A DNA stretch of 64,000 bases from CANJIV01 sp046330225 (lineage in GTDB: Bacteria; Actinomycetota; Thermoleophilia; Solirubrobacterales; Solirubrobacteraceae): contig JAXLTD010000004.1 of NCBI GenBank assembly GCA_046330225.1, positions 1-64,000 of the forward strand, in the 5' to 3' direction. Position numbers and translations under genes: made by a program. Below, piece after piece: positions 1 through 7,841 of this stretch (position 1 is its first letter; the number at the start of each line of letters is the position of its first letter). Under the pieces are notes generated by a model that was given only the letters and a program-made list of their open reading frames with translations, had not been told where the DNA came from and did not search any database.

Positions 1-1567
1 GGGAGTGCAGGGTGACGACCGGATCGTCGTGCTTGGTCGCCGGGTGGACGAAGTCGATCACGACCCCGGCCTCCTTGCCGGCCTGGCGGCGAGTCACGCG
101 GCCGACGCGCTGCTGGTAGATGCGCTTGGACGCGGTCGGGGCCAGGTGCATGCAGACTGTGGCCCGCGGCGAGTTCCAGCCCTCGGCCAGCAGCTGGGCG
201 TTCACGAGCACGTCGATCTCGCCACGCTCGTAGGCGGCGAGGATCTCGGCGAGCTCGCGCTTCGGCGTCTCGCCGGAGACGGCCTGGGCCTTGAGGCCGG
301 CCTCGCGGAACGCCTCGGCCACGTTGTAGGCATGGCGGACGCCCGCGGCGTAGACCACGCCGGGCACGCCGTTGAAGCGGGTCTTGTAGAGGTCGGCGAT
401 CGCCAGGTTGAACGGCAGCTGGTCCAGCAGCTCGGCCAGCATCTCCTGGTCGAACTCGGTGTCGACCTCGCCGCGGCGCAGCGGCACCTTGGCGATCGTG
501 CGCACGCCCGGGCCGGGCGGGATCCGAATGCACCGCAGCGGGGCGATGACGCCGCGGCGCGCGGCCTGCGCGAGATCGAAGCGCGACGTCTGCGTGGGGA
601 AGAGGTCGGTGACGTGGCGGGCGATGAGCGCCCCGGTCGCGGTCATGCCGATGAAGACCGGCCCGCCCCAGGCGCGGATGGAAGCGCTGGTCTTCTCGCC
701 GAGTGCCGTGTGGGCCTCGTCGCAGATGACGATCGTGTACGCCTTGGAGATCCGGCCGGCGTTCCGGACGAACCACTGGTAGGTCTCCACCGTGACCGGC
801 CCGTTCGGGTCGTCCGCGTCGTCGAGCAGCGCCGGCGCGATCCGGTCGGCGTAGCCGCGATCGCGCAGCTCGCCGTGGAACTGGTCCACGAGGTTGCGCC
901 GGTGCGTGAGGATCAGGATGCCGCCGGTGCGCGACGCCTCGACGAAGCCCAGGGCGGCGACCGTCTTGCCCGCGCCGGTGGCGTGCTCGAACCAGAACCG
1001 CCGGGCCGCGTTCGGGTCCTCCGGCTGCTCGGGCAGCTGGACGTCCTCGTCGAGATCCTCGTCGGACCAGTCCTGCGGCTCCTCGGGCTCGTCCTCCTCC
1101 TCGCCCTCCTCGCCGGGCAGGCCGGCCGGGGCGAGCGCGGTGGCCTCGGCGGAGGCGCCATTGCCCGCGGCGCCGTTCTTCGCCGCCCCGCCGCTGCCGT
1201 TCCCGTTGCCGGTGCGCTGGGCCTCGGCGAGCAGGGCGATGAGCGTGCCGGACAGGGCATCGACCTGATGGGCCGAGAGGGTCGTGCCGTCGACGAGCTT
1301 GGGCTCCTCCTCGGAGAGCAGCCGCTCCAGCCCCAGCAGGAGCGACCACTGGCGCCGCCAGGCCACGGACGGCTCGGTCGCGCCAGCCTCGAGCTCGGCC
1401 AGCGCCTCCTCCAGCGCGCGGCGCCGCGGCGAGCCGGGCGCCAGCGCCGTCTCGGCCGTCTCGCCCTCGTGGACGAACGGTTCGCGGGCGAACGCGACTG
1501 CCCGCTCGAGATCGGCGGAATCGGGAAGGGACGCAGCCGGGACGGCTGCTGGCGTGGTGTCGGCCAT
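1..1567 (-). CDS. DEAD/DEAH-box superfamily 2 helicase (C-terminal end cut by window edge)
   Basis: Predicted ATP-dependent nucleic-acid helicase of the type III restriction-subunit-like SF2 group. Starting from ATG at 1567, Walker A (ATGAGKT) lies near residue 193, motif Ia (LTHRRNLVDQ) follows, DEAH (CDEAHTALG) is near residue 280 and motif III (GMTAT) near 306. Motifs V and VI (AEGWNSPRA, QQRVGRVTRR) fall near 465-485. Both RecA-like lobes are therefore present and 522 codons are visible before the window edge. Residues of about 125-185 form a low-complexity Gly/Asn then Glu/Asp-rich linker ahead of the helicase core. No methyltransferase or specificity subunit is adjacent, so a restriction role is not supported; DNA repair or RNA remodelling are equally possible. 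Confidence 0.85.
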   Translation of the reverse strand, partial: MADTTPAAVPAASLPDSADLERAVAFAREPFVHEGETAETALAPGSPRRRALEEALAELEAGATEPSVAWRRQWSLLLGLERLLSEEEPKLVDGTTLSAHQVDALSGTLIALLAEAQRTGNGNGSGGAAKNGAAGNGASAEATALAPAGLPGEEGEEEDEPEEPQDWSDEDLDEDVQLPEQPEDPNAARRFWFEHATGAGKTVAALGFVEASRTGGILILTHRRNLVDQFHGELRDRGYADRIAPALLDDADDPNGPVTVETYQWFVRNAGRISKAYTIVICDEAHTALGEKTSASIRAWGGPVFIGMTATGALIARHVTDLFPTQTSRFDLAQAARRGVIAPLRCIRIPPGPGVRTIAKVPLRRGEVDTEFDQEMLAELLDQLPFNLAIADLYKTRFNGVPGVVYAAGVRHAYNVAEAFREAGLKAQAVSGETPKRELAEILAAYERGEIDVLVNAQLLAEGWNSPRATVCMHLAPTASKRIYQQRVGRVTRRQAGKEAGVVIDFVHPATKHDDPVVTLHS

Positions 1568-1749
1568 GGGACGCGGCGACAGTCGGACCTGCAAGGGAGC
1601 CGCCAAGCTGCGACGGCGAGGGAACCGGGCGGGCCAGAGGCAGTGCATGGGCCTCCGCGCGGTTGCCTGGGCAGCATACACCGTCGGCGCGGCGGATTCG
1701 CCCGATGGCAGGCAGGATTCACGCTGCGGCGATCTGCGACGCTTGCGCG

Positions 1750-2229
1750 GTGGAACCCGCTCCATCCTCCCGCCCCGTGGCCGGCGGCACCCGGATCGAG
1801 ATCCGCCCCGCCCGCGATGCCGCCGAGCTTGCCGCCGCGCTCGCCCTCCGGCACGAGGTCTTCTGCGTCGAGCAGGGGGTGAGCGTCGCGGACGAGGTCG
1901 ACGGTCGCGACCGCGAGGCGCTGCAGCTCGTCGCGGTCCGCGAAGGGGACGGGGCGCTCGTGGGAACGTGCCGGCTCCTGTTCGACGGCGACACCGCGAA
2001 GCTCGGCCGAATGGCCGTGCCCGCCGCTGCTCGTGGCGCCGGCATCGGCGCGGCGCTCCTCGCCGCGGCCGAGCTCGCCGCCCGCCGGGCTGGCGCCGCC
2101 CGCGTCGCCTTGCACGCCCAGCTCGCCGCCCGCAGCCTCTACCTCCGGGCCGGGTACGCGGAGCGCGGGGCGCCGTTCGTCGAAGCCGGGATCGGCCACG
2201 TCGCGATGGAGCGCCGGCTCGATGCCTGA
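1750..2229 (+). CDS. GNAT-family N-acetyltransferase (ElaA-like)
   Basis: Acetyl-CoA-dependent N-acetyltransferase. The ElaA-like N-terminal signature HEVFCVEQ...DEVDGRD and the acetyl-CoA loop RGAGIGAALL are both visible, and the C-terminus (LYLRAGYAERG) is typical of the fold. The substrate cannot be told. The start is uncertain: GTG at 1750 gives a compact domain, while ATG at 1705 or 1663 in the same frame would add an unconserved Arg/Ala-rich leader. Its stop overlaps the ATG of the next gene (ATGCCTGA), so it is the first gene of a three-gene operon with the GalT-like enzyme and the AEC transporter. Confidence 0.75.
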   Translation: MEPAPSSRPVAGGTRIEIRPARDAAELAAALALRHEVFCVEQGVSVADEVDGRDREALQLVAVREGDGALVGTCRLLFDGDTAKLGRMAVPAAARGAGIGAALLAAAELAARRAGAARVALHAQLAARSLYLRAGYAERGAPFVEAGIGHVAMERRLDA

Positions 2230-3202
2230 GGTCCGGATCGATCCGCTGACCGGCCTGAAAGCCATCGTCGCGGGCGACCGGGCCACGCGGCCGGGCGGGG
2301 GGTTCTCCGTCGAGCCGGCGCCGGCGCTCGATTCGGCCGCCGATCCCTTCGCCGAGGGCCGCGAGGACCGCACGCCGCCCGAGGTCTGGGCGGTGCGCCC
2401 CGGCGGCGGGCCGGCAGACTCGCCGGGCTGGACCGTCCGGTCGGTCCCGAACCTCTACCCGGCGCTCGTGCCTGGCGCCGCGGCCCCCGGGCCCGATGCG
2501 AACCCCGGCCTCTTCACGGCGACGGCCGCGGCCGGCGCGCACGAGGTCATCGTCAACGGCCCGCAGGCGGCGTCGAGCCTCGCCGCCCTTCCGGCGGCGC
2601 AGGTCGCGGCCGCCGCCGACGCCTGGCGTGAGCGGATGCGCGCGCACGCCGACGCGGCCTGCGTGCACGTCATGGTCAACGAGCGCCGCGAGGCCGGATC
2701 CTCGCTGCCGCACACGCACGCGCAGCTCTACGCCCTGCCGTTCGTCCCGGCCGACATCGCCCGGGAGCGTGAGCGCTTCGGGGCGCACGCGGCGCGCACC
2801 ATGGGCCACAACCTGCTCGAGGACGTCGTGCAGGAGGAGGTCCGCCGGCGTGAGCGCCTCGTGGCGATCGACGACGAGGCCGTCCTCATCGCCCCGTTCG
2901 CCTCGCGGCTTCCCTACCAGCTCATGCTCGCGCCGCGGCGGCCGCGGCCCCGCTTCGAGGACGACGGGCCGACCGGCGCCGCACTGCTCCACGACGCGCT
3001 CGGACGCCTCGCCCGCTGGCTCGGCGCCTCCCCGCCGCTGAACCTGTGGGTGCGCACCGCGCCCCGGGGCGCCGACCACTACTGCTGGAGGATCGACATC
3101 CTCCCGCGCCTGACGCACCTCGCCGGGCTCGAGCTCGGCACCGGCGTGCATCTCAACGTCGTTGCGCCCGAGCAGGCCGCCGCGGAGCTGCGCGACGCGT
3201 GA
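2222..3202 (+). CDS. GalT-like hexose-1-phosphate uridylyl/adenylyltransferase family protein
   Basis: Nucleotidyltransferase of the HIT superfamily (COG1085 type), 326 aa. RSVPNLYPAL corresponds to the GalT motif that precedes the nucleotide site, HEVIVNGP follows, and the catalytic histidines sit in SLPHTHAQLYALP (HxHxQ, near residue 160). The zinc-binding CxxC pair of classical GalT is not seen, so it may be an ADP-glucose phosphorylase or a related enzyme rather than a Leloir-pathway GalT; no galK or galE is nearby. It overlaps the acetyltransferase upstream by 8 nt and the transporter downstream by 4 nt (GTGA). Confidence 0.75.
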   Translation: MPEVRIDPLTGLKAIVAGDRATRPGGGFSVEPAPALDSAADPFAEGREDRTPPEVWAVRPGGGPADSPGWTVRSVPNLYPALVPGAAAPGPDANPGLFTATAAAGAHEVIVNGPQAASSLAALPAAQVAAAADAWRERMRAHADAACVHVMVNERREAGSSLPHTHAQLYALPFVPADIARERERFGAHAARTMGHNLLEDVVQEEVRRRERLVAIDDEAVLIAPFASRLPYQLMLAPRRPRPRFEDDGPTGAALLHDALGRLARWLGASPPLNLWVRTAPRGADHYCWRIDILPRLTHLAGLELGTGVHLNVVAPEQAAAELRDA

Positions 3203-4122
3203 TCGCCGTCGCCGCGGTCATCGCGGCCGCCGTCTGGGCCGGCGTCGCCGCCGAGCGCCGGCGGGGCGAGTCCGCCCGGACGCTGGCGCGGCGCGGGCTG
3301 TTCGTCGCGCTCTACGTCCTCTTCCCGTTCATCGTCTACTTCAACGTCGCCCGGCTGCACGTCACGACGGACATCGCGGGCGGGATCGGCCTCGCCTACC
3401 TCATGCTCGCGATCGTCGGGCTGCTCGCCTACGCGGCCGCCCGGGCTTTGCGCCTGCGCCGGGCCCAGCAGGGCGCGCTGGTGACCGCGGCGATCCAGGC
3501 GAACACCGGCTTCGTGGGAGTGCCGCTGGCCGCCACGCTGCTCGGCTCGGCGGCGCTCGGCCAAGCGGTCGCCTACGACGCGGTCGTCAGCGCGCCGGTC
3601 CTCCTCATCGCGGTGTTCGGCGTGGGGGCCGCGTTCGGCGACGCCGCCGGCGAGGGCGTGCGCGAGCGCACCGCCGCGTTCTTCCTCCGCAACCCGCCGC
3701 TCCTGGCGCTCATCGCGGCCGTGCTCGTGCCCGACACGCTGGCCCCGGACGTGCTCGTGGACGCGTCGCGCGTGCTCGTGTTCCTGCTCGTCCCGATCGG
3801 GTTCTTCGCCGTCGGGGTGACGCTGTCGAGCGAGGCCGAGGAGGGCGGCTTCCGGTTTCCCCCGCGCCTGACCGCGCCGGTCGGGATCGCGCTGGTCCTG
3901 CGCCTGCTCGTCGCGCCGGCGCTCCTGCTCGCGCTCGCCGCGCCGCTCATCAGCCTCCCCGGCACCTACCTGCTGCAGGCGGCGATGCCGACCGGGATCA
4001 ACTCGCTCATCGTCGGCCACGCCTTCGGCCTCGACCTGCGGATCATCTCGGGCGCGATCGCCTGGAGCACCGCGATCGTCGTGGTGGCCGGCACGGTGGC
4101 TGACCTGGTGCAGCGGCTGTAG
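3199..4122 (+). CDS. AEC-family (auxin efflux carrier-like) membrane transporter
   Basis: Predicted integral membrane carrier, 307 aa, with about ten hydrophobic helices. Two half-repeat signatures of the family are visible: ANTGFVGVPLAATLLG in the first half and MPTGINSLIVGHAFGLD near the C-terminus. Members export organic acids or related anions by secondary transport; the substrate here is unknown. The start is GTG at 3199, overlapping the stop of the GalT-like gene, so the two are translationally coupled. Although AEC proteins are named for plant auxin efflux, bacterial members are mostly malate/malonate-type carriers, so the name should not be read as function. Confidence 0.85.
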   Translation: MIAVAAVIAAAVWAGVAAERRRGESARTLARRGLFVALYVLFPFIVYFNVARLHVTTDIAGGIGLAYLMLAIVGLLAYAAARALRLRRAQQGALVTAAIQANTGFVGVPLAATLLGSAALGQAVAYDAVVSAPVLLIAVFGVGAAFGDAAGEGVRERTAAFFLRNPPLLALIAAVLVPDTLAPDVLVDASRVLVFLLVPIGFFAVGVTLSSEAEEGGFRFPPRLTAPVGIALVLRLLVAPALLLALAAPLISLPGTYLLQAAMPTGINSLIVGHAFGLDLRIISGAIAWSTAIVVVAGTVADLVQRL

Positions 4123-4189
4123 CGCGGGCGCCGGCGGCCCCGGAGCCGGGCGGCGGTTGGGGCAATGACTCTTCGCTGTGTGAAGGATC

Positions 4190-4207
4190 GTGGGGCCCAG
4201 GGCCCAC
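4190..4207. terminator. Weak hairpin between convergent genes
   Basis: GTGGG (4190-4194) can pair with CCCAC (4203-4207) around a G/C-rich loop, between the converging AEC transporter and SHOCT genes. There is no T-tract, so termination is only a suggestion. Confidence 0.3.
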
Positions 4208-4292
4208 GGAGGCGCCGCGGACGGCCCAGTCCGGCCCGCGCTCAGCCCCGAGCCCGGCCCCCCACCGACTCACGCGCTGAGGAGCCGCCGGC

Positions 4293-4775
4293 TCACCCGC
4301 CGAGGATCCGCGCCTTCTGCACCGCGAACTCCGCGTCGGTGAGGGCGCCGGCATCGCGCAAGCGAACGAGCCGCTCGAGCTGGCCGAGCTGGTCGGGCGC
4401 TTCTCCTGGCGGCACCACCTCGTTGCGCTCCGCGATGCGGCCCCGCAGCGCGGCGGTCTCGCGGCGGCGATCGGCGGTCTGCGCTTCGAGCGCGTCCACG
4501 TCGTAGCGCGGATCGCCCTCGAAGTCGAAGACGGTCTCGAGGCTGTCCGGGTCGAACTTCACCCGCAGCACGTCGCCCTCCTTGGGGCGCAAGCCGGTGA
4601 TCCAGAGCTTCTCCCGCACCGTCGTGCGGAACGGCGGTCGGCCGTCCGGTCGCACCTCGAGATCGTGGTCGTAGTCGCGCAGCTCGTTCGACGTGAGGTT
4701 CGAGCGCTTGCGCACCGCGAGAACCGTGGCGTCGGCGGACAGTCCGTGCTTGCGAATGCGCCGGCGGTCGAAGAT
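4293..4775 (-). CDS. Small SHOCT-domain protein with an unclear start codon
   Basis: The C-terminal ~27 residues (LERLVRLRDAGALTDAEFAV...) form a clear SHOCT motif, a short amphipathic unit found at the C-termini of many bacterial proteins. The N-terminal half resembles a beta-rich domain (ATVLAVRKRSNLTSNELRD...). The first standard start in frame is GTG at 4715 (140 aa), but protein-like sequence continues upstream (IFDRRRIRKHGLSADATVL) to a codon ATC at 4775. That ATC lies six nt below a TAGGGT -10-like hexamer, the spacing used by other genes here, so the real product may be about 160 aa with a non-canonical start. Function unknown. Confidence 0.6.
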   Translation of the reverse strand: MFDRRRIRKHGLSADATVLAVRKRSNLTSNELRDYDHDLEVRPDGRPPFRTTVREKLWITGLRPKEGDVLRVKFDPDSLETVFDFEGDPRYDVDALEAQTADRRRETAALRGRIAERNEVVPPGEAPDQLGQLERLVRLRDAGALTDAEFAVQKARILGG

Positions 4776-4781
4776 CCAGCG

Positions 4782-4787
4782 ACCCTA
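4782..4787 (-). promoter_or_regulatory. -10-like hexamer TAGGGT before the SHOCT gene
   Basis: Read on the minus strand, TAGGGT ends six nt before the ATC codon at 4775, matching the leaderless spacing seen at other genes in this window. It supports a start upstream of the GTG at 4715. Confidence 0.4.
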
Positions 4788-4834
4788 CCGTCCAGCGCCC
4801 GCGGGGCCGGCGCGGGGCGTCGCCGCCCGGCCGG

Positions 4835-4840
4835 TAGCGT
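4835..4840 (+). promoter_or_regulatory. -10 hexamer TAGCGT of dtd
   Basis: TAGCGT lies seven nt upstream of the GTG at 4848, leaving no room for a ribosome-binding site. A leaderless mRNA is inferred. Confidence 0.45.
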
Positions 4841-4847
4841 GCCCGGC

Positions 4848-5273
4848 GTGCGGGCCCTGGTCCAGCGGGTGAGCGAGGCGTCGGTGACGGTGGCGGGGCG
4901 CGAAGTCGCGGCCATCGGCCCCGGGCTGCTCGTGCTCCTCGGGGTGGCCAGCGGGGACACGCCCGCCGATGCGGACCGGATGGCCGAGAAGATCCAGGCG
5001 CTGCGCGTCTTCCCGGACGCCGAGGGCCGGATGAACGAGCCGCTGGGCCGCCGCGACACGCTCGTCGTCAGCCAGTTCACGCTGTGCGCGGACACGCGGA
5101 GGGGCAACCGCCCCAGCTACGTCGCTGCCGCGCCGCCCGAGGAGGCCGAGCCGCTCTACGAACGCGTCCGCGCCGCCCTGGGCGCTCCCGGCGGCGTGTT
5201 CGGCGCCCACATGCAGGTGGCGCTCGTGAACGACGGCCCGGTGACGATCCTGCTCGACGTGCCCGCCGTCTGA
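4848..5273 (+). CDS. dtd: D-aminoacyl-tRNA deacylase
   Basis: Hydrolyses D-aminoacyl-tRNAs (and glycyl-tRNA-Ala), acting as a chirality proofreader after aminoacylation in the cytoplasm. The 141-aa length is normal. Both family signatures are intact: SQFTLCADTRRGNRPSY near residues 77-93 and the cross-subunit motif NDGPVTILLD at the C-terminus. The start is GTG at 4848 (VRALVQRVSEASVTV), which aligns with the usual MRAVVQRV start. It is a single gene with no obvious operon partner: the next gene is convergent. Confidence 0.95.
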   Translation: MRALVQRVSEASVTVAGREVAAIGPGLLVLLGVASGDTPADADRMAEKIQALRVFPDAEGRMNEPLGRRDTLVVSQFTLCADTRRGNRPSYVAAAPPEEAEPLYERVRAALGAPGGVFGAHMQVALVNDGPVTILLDVPAV

Positions 5274-5280
5274 CCCAGGG

Positions 5281-6075
5281 CTAGATGCCCAGCGTCCGGG
5301 CGCGGTAGGCCGCGGCGGCGTCGCGGCTCTCCGGATCGCCGTAGGCGGCGAGGAGGTGGTCGGCGTCGGCGAACGAGGTGTCGAGGCCGGCGCGAGTCAC
5401 GGCGTTCACCTGCGCCTTGGTCATGGCCGCCGGCCCGGCGGGCATGCGGGCGACGTCGGCGGCGAGGCCGCCCGCAGCGACCTCGAGCTCGGCGGCCGGC
5501 ACCACGCGGTTGAGGAAGCGCAGGGCAAGCGCCTCGGCGGCGCCGAAGGACCGGCAGGTGATCACGAGCTCCTTTGTCGCGGCCGGACCGATCTCGCGGA
5601 CCAGGCGCGGCACCCCGCCCCAGGCGAGCGGAATCCCGATCTCGACCTCGGGTATCCGGAACACGGTGTCGTCGGCGGCGATCCGCAGGTCGCAGGCTGC
5701 CGCGAGCACGAGGCCTCCGCCGACGACGTGGCCGTGCAGGGCGGCGACGGTGACCGCCCGCACCCCTTCCAGCGCGTCGGCCGCCCGCCCGCCGAGGGCG
5801 GCCAGCGCGCGGCGGCCCCCGGGAATGTCGGCGTCGGGATCGAAGACGGCGCCGAGGTCGCCAAGGTCCGCGCCCGCGCAGAACGCCCGTCCGGCCCCGG
5901 CGAGGACGGCCGCCCGGATCTCCGGGGACGCGTCGAGCCAGGCCGCCGCCGCGATGACGTCCTCGAGCGCCCGCCGCGAGAGCGCGTTGAGCTTCTCGGG
6001 CCGGCTGAGCGTCAGCCGCGCGATCGGCGGCTCGGCGCTGATCGCGATCGTCTCGAGGGCTGGCGGCGCGGGCAC
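5281..6075 (-). CDS. Enoyl-CoA hydratase/isomerase (crotonase) family protein
   Basis: Crotonase-fold enzyme, 264 aa. The oxyanion loop GRAFCAGADL and the second signature GHVVGGGLVLAAACDLRIA are clear, followed by FRIPEVEIGIPLAWGG. In rat enoyl-CoA hydratase the catalytic acids are Glu144 and Glu164. Here the second is kept (the Glu of IPEVEIG), but the first position reads GGGLV rather than GGGCE, so one glutamate is missing. This makes an isomerase or another crotonase reaction more likely than textbook hydration. The start is GTG at 6075, with GAGAAT six nt upstream. No other beta-oxidation gene is adjacent. Confidence 0.85.
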   Translation of the reverse strand: MPAPPALETIAISAEPPIARLTLSRPEKLNALSRRALEDVIAAAAWLDASPEIRAAVLAGAGRAFCAGADLGDLGAVFDPDADIPGGRRALAALGGRAADALEGVRAVTVAALHGHVVGGGLVLAAACDLRIAADDTVFRIPEVEIGIPLAWGGVPRLVREIGPAATKELVITCRSFGAAEALALRFLNRVVPAAELEVAAGGLAADVARMPAGPAAMTKAQVNAVTRAGLDTSFADADHLLAAYGDPESRDAAAAYRARTLGI

Positions 6076-6156
6076 GCGGCGATTCTCGCAGCGCCGGCCG
6101 CCCCGTGCCCGCCCCGCGCGCCGGGCGGCCGCTGCGCGGCGGCAGGCCGGCGCCGG

Positions 6157-6162
6157 TAGGCT
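6157..6162 (+). promoter_or_regulatory. -10 hexamer TAGGCT, leaderless type
   Basis: TAGGCT is eight nt upstream of ATG 6171, with no Shine-Dalgarno sequence between them. Confidence 0.45.
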
Positions 6163-6170
6163 GCCCCGCC

Positions 6171-6818
6171 ATGCCGCCGACCGACCGCTTCGTCATCAGC
6201 TTCGCCGCCGAGCCGCCCCAGGACGCCGCCCCCTACGGCCGCTGGGCCGAGACGCTGCGCGCCGAGTTCCTCTCCGCCTGCCTGCGGATCGACAGCGAGG
6301 GCGTCACCCTCGGCGCCCCCGGCGAGATCGAGTGGTACCCGGACCGCACGTACGAGGGCCGCACCTACGTCCCCGCGACGACGCGCACCGAGAACGGCTT
6401 TGAGCTCTTCGGCCACGTCTCGTTCGTCCGGTCCGAGGACGGCGACCCGGCCGACGTCGCCGCGACCGCCGACTTCACCGACGAGACCGCGGACAACAAC
6501 CCCGACTGGACGATCGACCTCTGCGACGAGGAGCTCGGCACCTGGCGGGGCGAGGACGGCAACGTGGCGACGATGACCCTCGTGTGGGGGCGGCCCACGT
6601 CCGCCGGCGGCGCCGTCGCGACGGCGGAGCTCGCGAACCTCGCCGTCGACCAGTGCGCGATCGGCGAGGACGGTCGCTTCACGCTCGTCGCGCCCGACAA
6701 CTACCGTCGCGACACGCTCGAAGTCGCGGTCTGGGATCGCGGCGGCCGCGAACTCGCCCGCGAATCGCTGTACGAGGACGACGGCGAAGACGACGACGGC
6801 GAGTCCGCCGAGGACTAG
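6171..6818 (+). CDS. Hypothetical acidic protein
   Basis: A 215-aa protein I do not recognise. It has no signal peptide or membrane segment, is rich in Asp/Glu/Thr and ends in a strongly acidic tail (DDGEDDDGESAED). The interior contains Tyr/Trp-rich stretches (EWYPDRTYEGRTYVP, DNNPDWTIDL) that look like a folded cytoplasmic beta-rich domain. It lies 20 nt upstream of the arginase-like gene on the same strand and may be co-transcribed with it. Confidence 0.6.
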   Translation: MPPTDRFVISFAAEPPQDAAPYGRWAETLRAEFLSACLRIDSEGVTLGAPGEIEWYPDRTYEGRTYVPATTRTENGFELFGHVSFVRSEDGDPADVAATADFTDETADNNPDWTIDLCDEELGTWRGEDGNVATMTLVWGRPTSAGGAVATAELANLAVDQCAIGEDGRFTLVAPDNYRRDTLEVAVWDRGGRELARESLYEDDGEDDDGESAED

Positions 6819-6838
6819 GCCCCGCCGGGACGCCCCGC

Positions 6839-7765
6839 GTGACGCGCATCGCGATCATCGGCGCCCCCACGAGCGCGGCATCCTACGCGCCGGGACAGGA
6901 GCTCGCGCCCGCCGCGCTCCGCGCCGCGGGCCTGCCCGCCGCCCTCGAAGCCCGCGGGCTCGAGGTGCGCGACCTCGGCGACGGCCCGCTCCAGCGCTGG
7001 GCCCCGGACCGCGAGTCCCCCCGCGCCCAGAACCTCGCGCAGGCAGCCGCCGCCGTCGCCGCAGTCAATGATGCGGCCGGCGCGGCCCTGGCCGCCGGCG
7101 ACGTGCCGCTCGTGCTCGGCGGCAACTGCACCGTGGGCATCGGCGCCTGGGCGGCCCTCGCCGCCGCTGAGCCCGCCGCCGCACTCTGCTACGTCGACCT
7201 CCATGCCGACCTGAACACGCCCGCCAGCGTCGTGGACGGGGCCCTGGACTGGATGGGCCTCGGCTGCCTGCTCGGTATCGAGGGCGCCGCGCCGGGACTG
7301 GCGCCGCCCGGGATCCTCGCCCCTGAGCAGGTCGTCCTCGTGGGCTTCGACCCCGGGCAGGGCACCGAGTGGGAGCGCACGCAGATCGCCAGCCTGGGGC
7401 TGCGCGTCGTTCCCGTGGAGGATGTCGCCCGCGATCCAGCCGACGCGGCGCAGGCGGCGCTCGTCGCGCTCCCGAGTGACACGACCGCGATCGCGCTGCA
7501 CTTCGACGTCGACCTCGTCGACTTCGTCGATGCCCCGCTGTCGGAGAACACCGGGCGTAACGTCGGCGTCCCGCTCGCTTCCGCACTCGCGACCGTCGCG
7601 GCGCTGGCGGCCGATCCGAGGGTGCGCATCGTCACCGTCACCGAGCTCAACCCGCTGCACGGTGCGCAGGACGGCTCGACCCTGGCCCCGCTCGTGGCCG
7701 GGCTGGCGGATGCGCTCGCCCGCGGCGGGAGGGGTGCCTCCGGTCGCGGCGCGAGCCGGGCCTAG
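6839..7765 (+). CDS. Arginase/agmatinase-superfamily protein with an altered metal-site motif
   Basis: 308 aa, ureohydrolase fold. Metal-ligand motifs in order: GGNCTVGIGAW in place of the canonical GGDHS; DLHADLNTP, equivalent to DAHxD; and HFDVDLVDF, equivalent to SxDxDxxDP. The aspartates and the histidine of the second and third motifs are kept, but the His ligand of the first motif is Cys and its Asp is Asn. NPLHGAQDGST near the C-terminus resembles the family ENP/DxxxxT end. The altered site makes arginine or agmatine hydrolysis uncertain; some ureohydrolase-like subfamilies carry such changes. Start GTG 6839. Confidence 0.75.
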   Translation: MTRIAIIGAPTSAASYAPGQELAPAALRAAGLPAALEARGLEVRDLGDGPLQRWAPDRESPRAQNLAQAAAAVAAVNDAAGAALAAGDVPLVLGGNCTVGIGAWAALAAAEPAAALCYVDLHADLNTPASVVDGALDWMGLGCLLGIEGAAPGLAPPGILAPEQVVLVGFDPGQGTEWERTQIASLGLRVVPVEDVARDPADAAQAALVALPSDTTAIALHFDVDLVDFVDAPLSENTGRNVGVPLASALATVAALAADPRVRIVTVTELNPLHGAQDGSTLAPLVAGLADALARGGRGASGRGASRA

Positions 7766-7793
7766 CGTGTTCTGAGTAGCCGGGGCTCGCCAC

Positions 7794-7815
7794 CGGCGGA
7801 AGCGACGATCCGCCG
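7794..7815. terminator. Hairpin between convergent arginase-like and dppF genes
   Basis: CGGCGGA (7794-7800) pairs perfectly with TCCGCCG (7809-7815) around an 8-nt loop. It lies between the two stop codons and could end transcription from either side. No T-tract. Confidence 0.45.
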
Positions 7816-7841
7816 CCGCGGGCCGGCTTCGGGCGCAGCGG

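Noticed and set aside
1..1567. Restriction-modification system suggested by the type III-like helicase
   Set aside because: No methyltransferase, specificity subunit or nuclease motif is adjacent in the visible part.
5..1882. A 625-codon open frame on the plus strand over the helicase region
   Set aside because: It mirrors the minus-strand helicase, which has a full set of SF2 motifs; the plus-strand product is Arg/Gly/Ala-rich low complexity.
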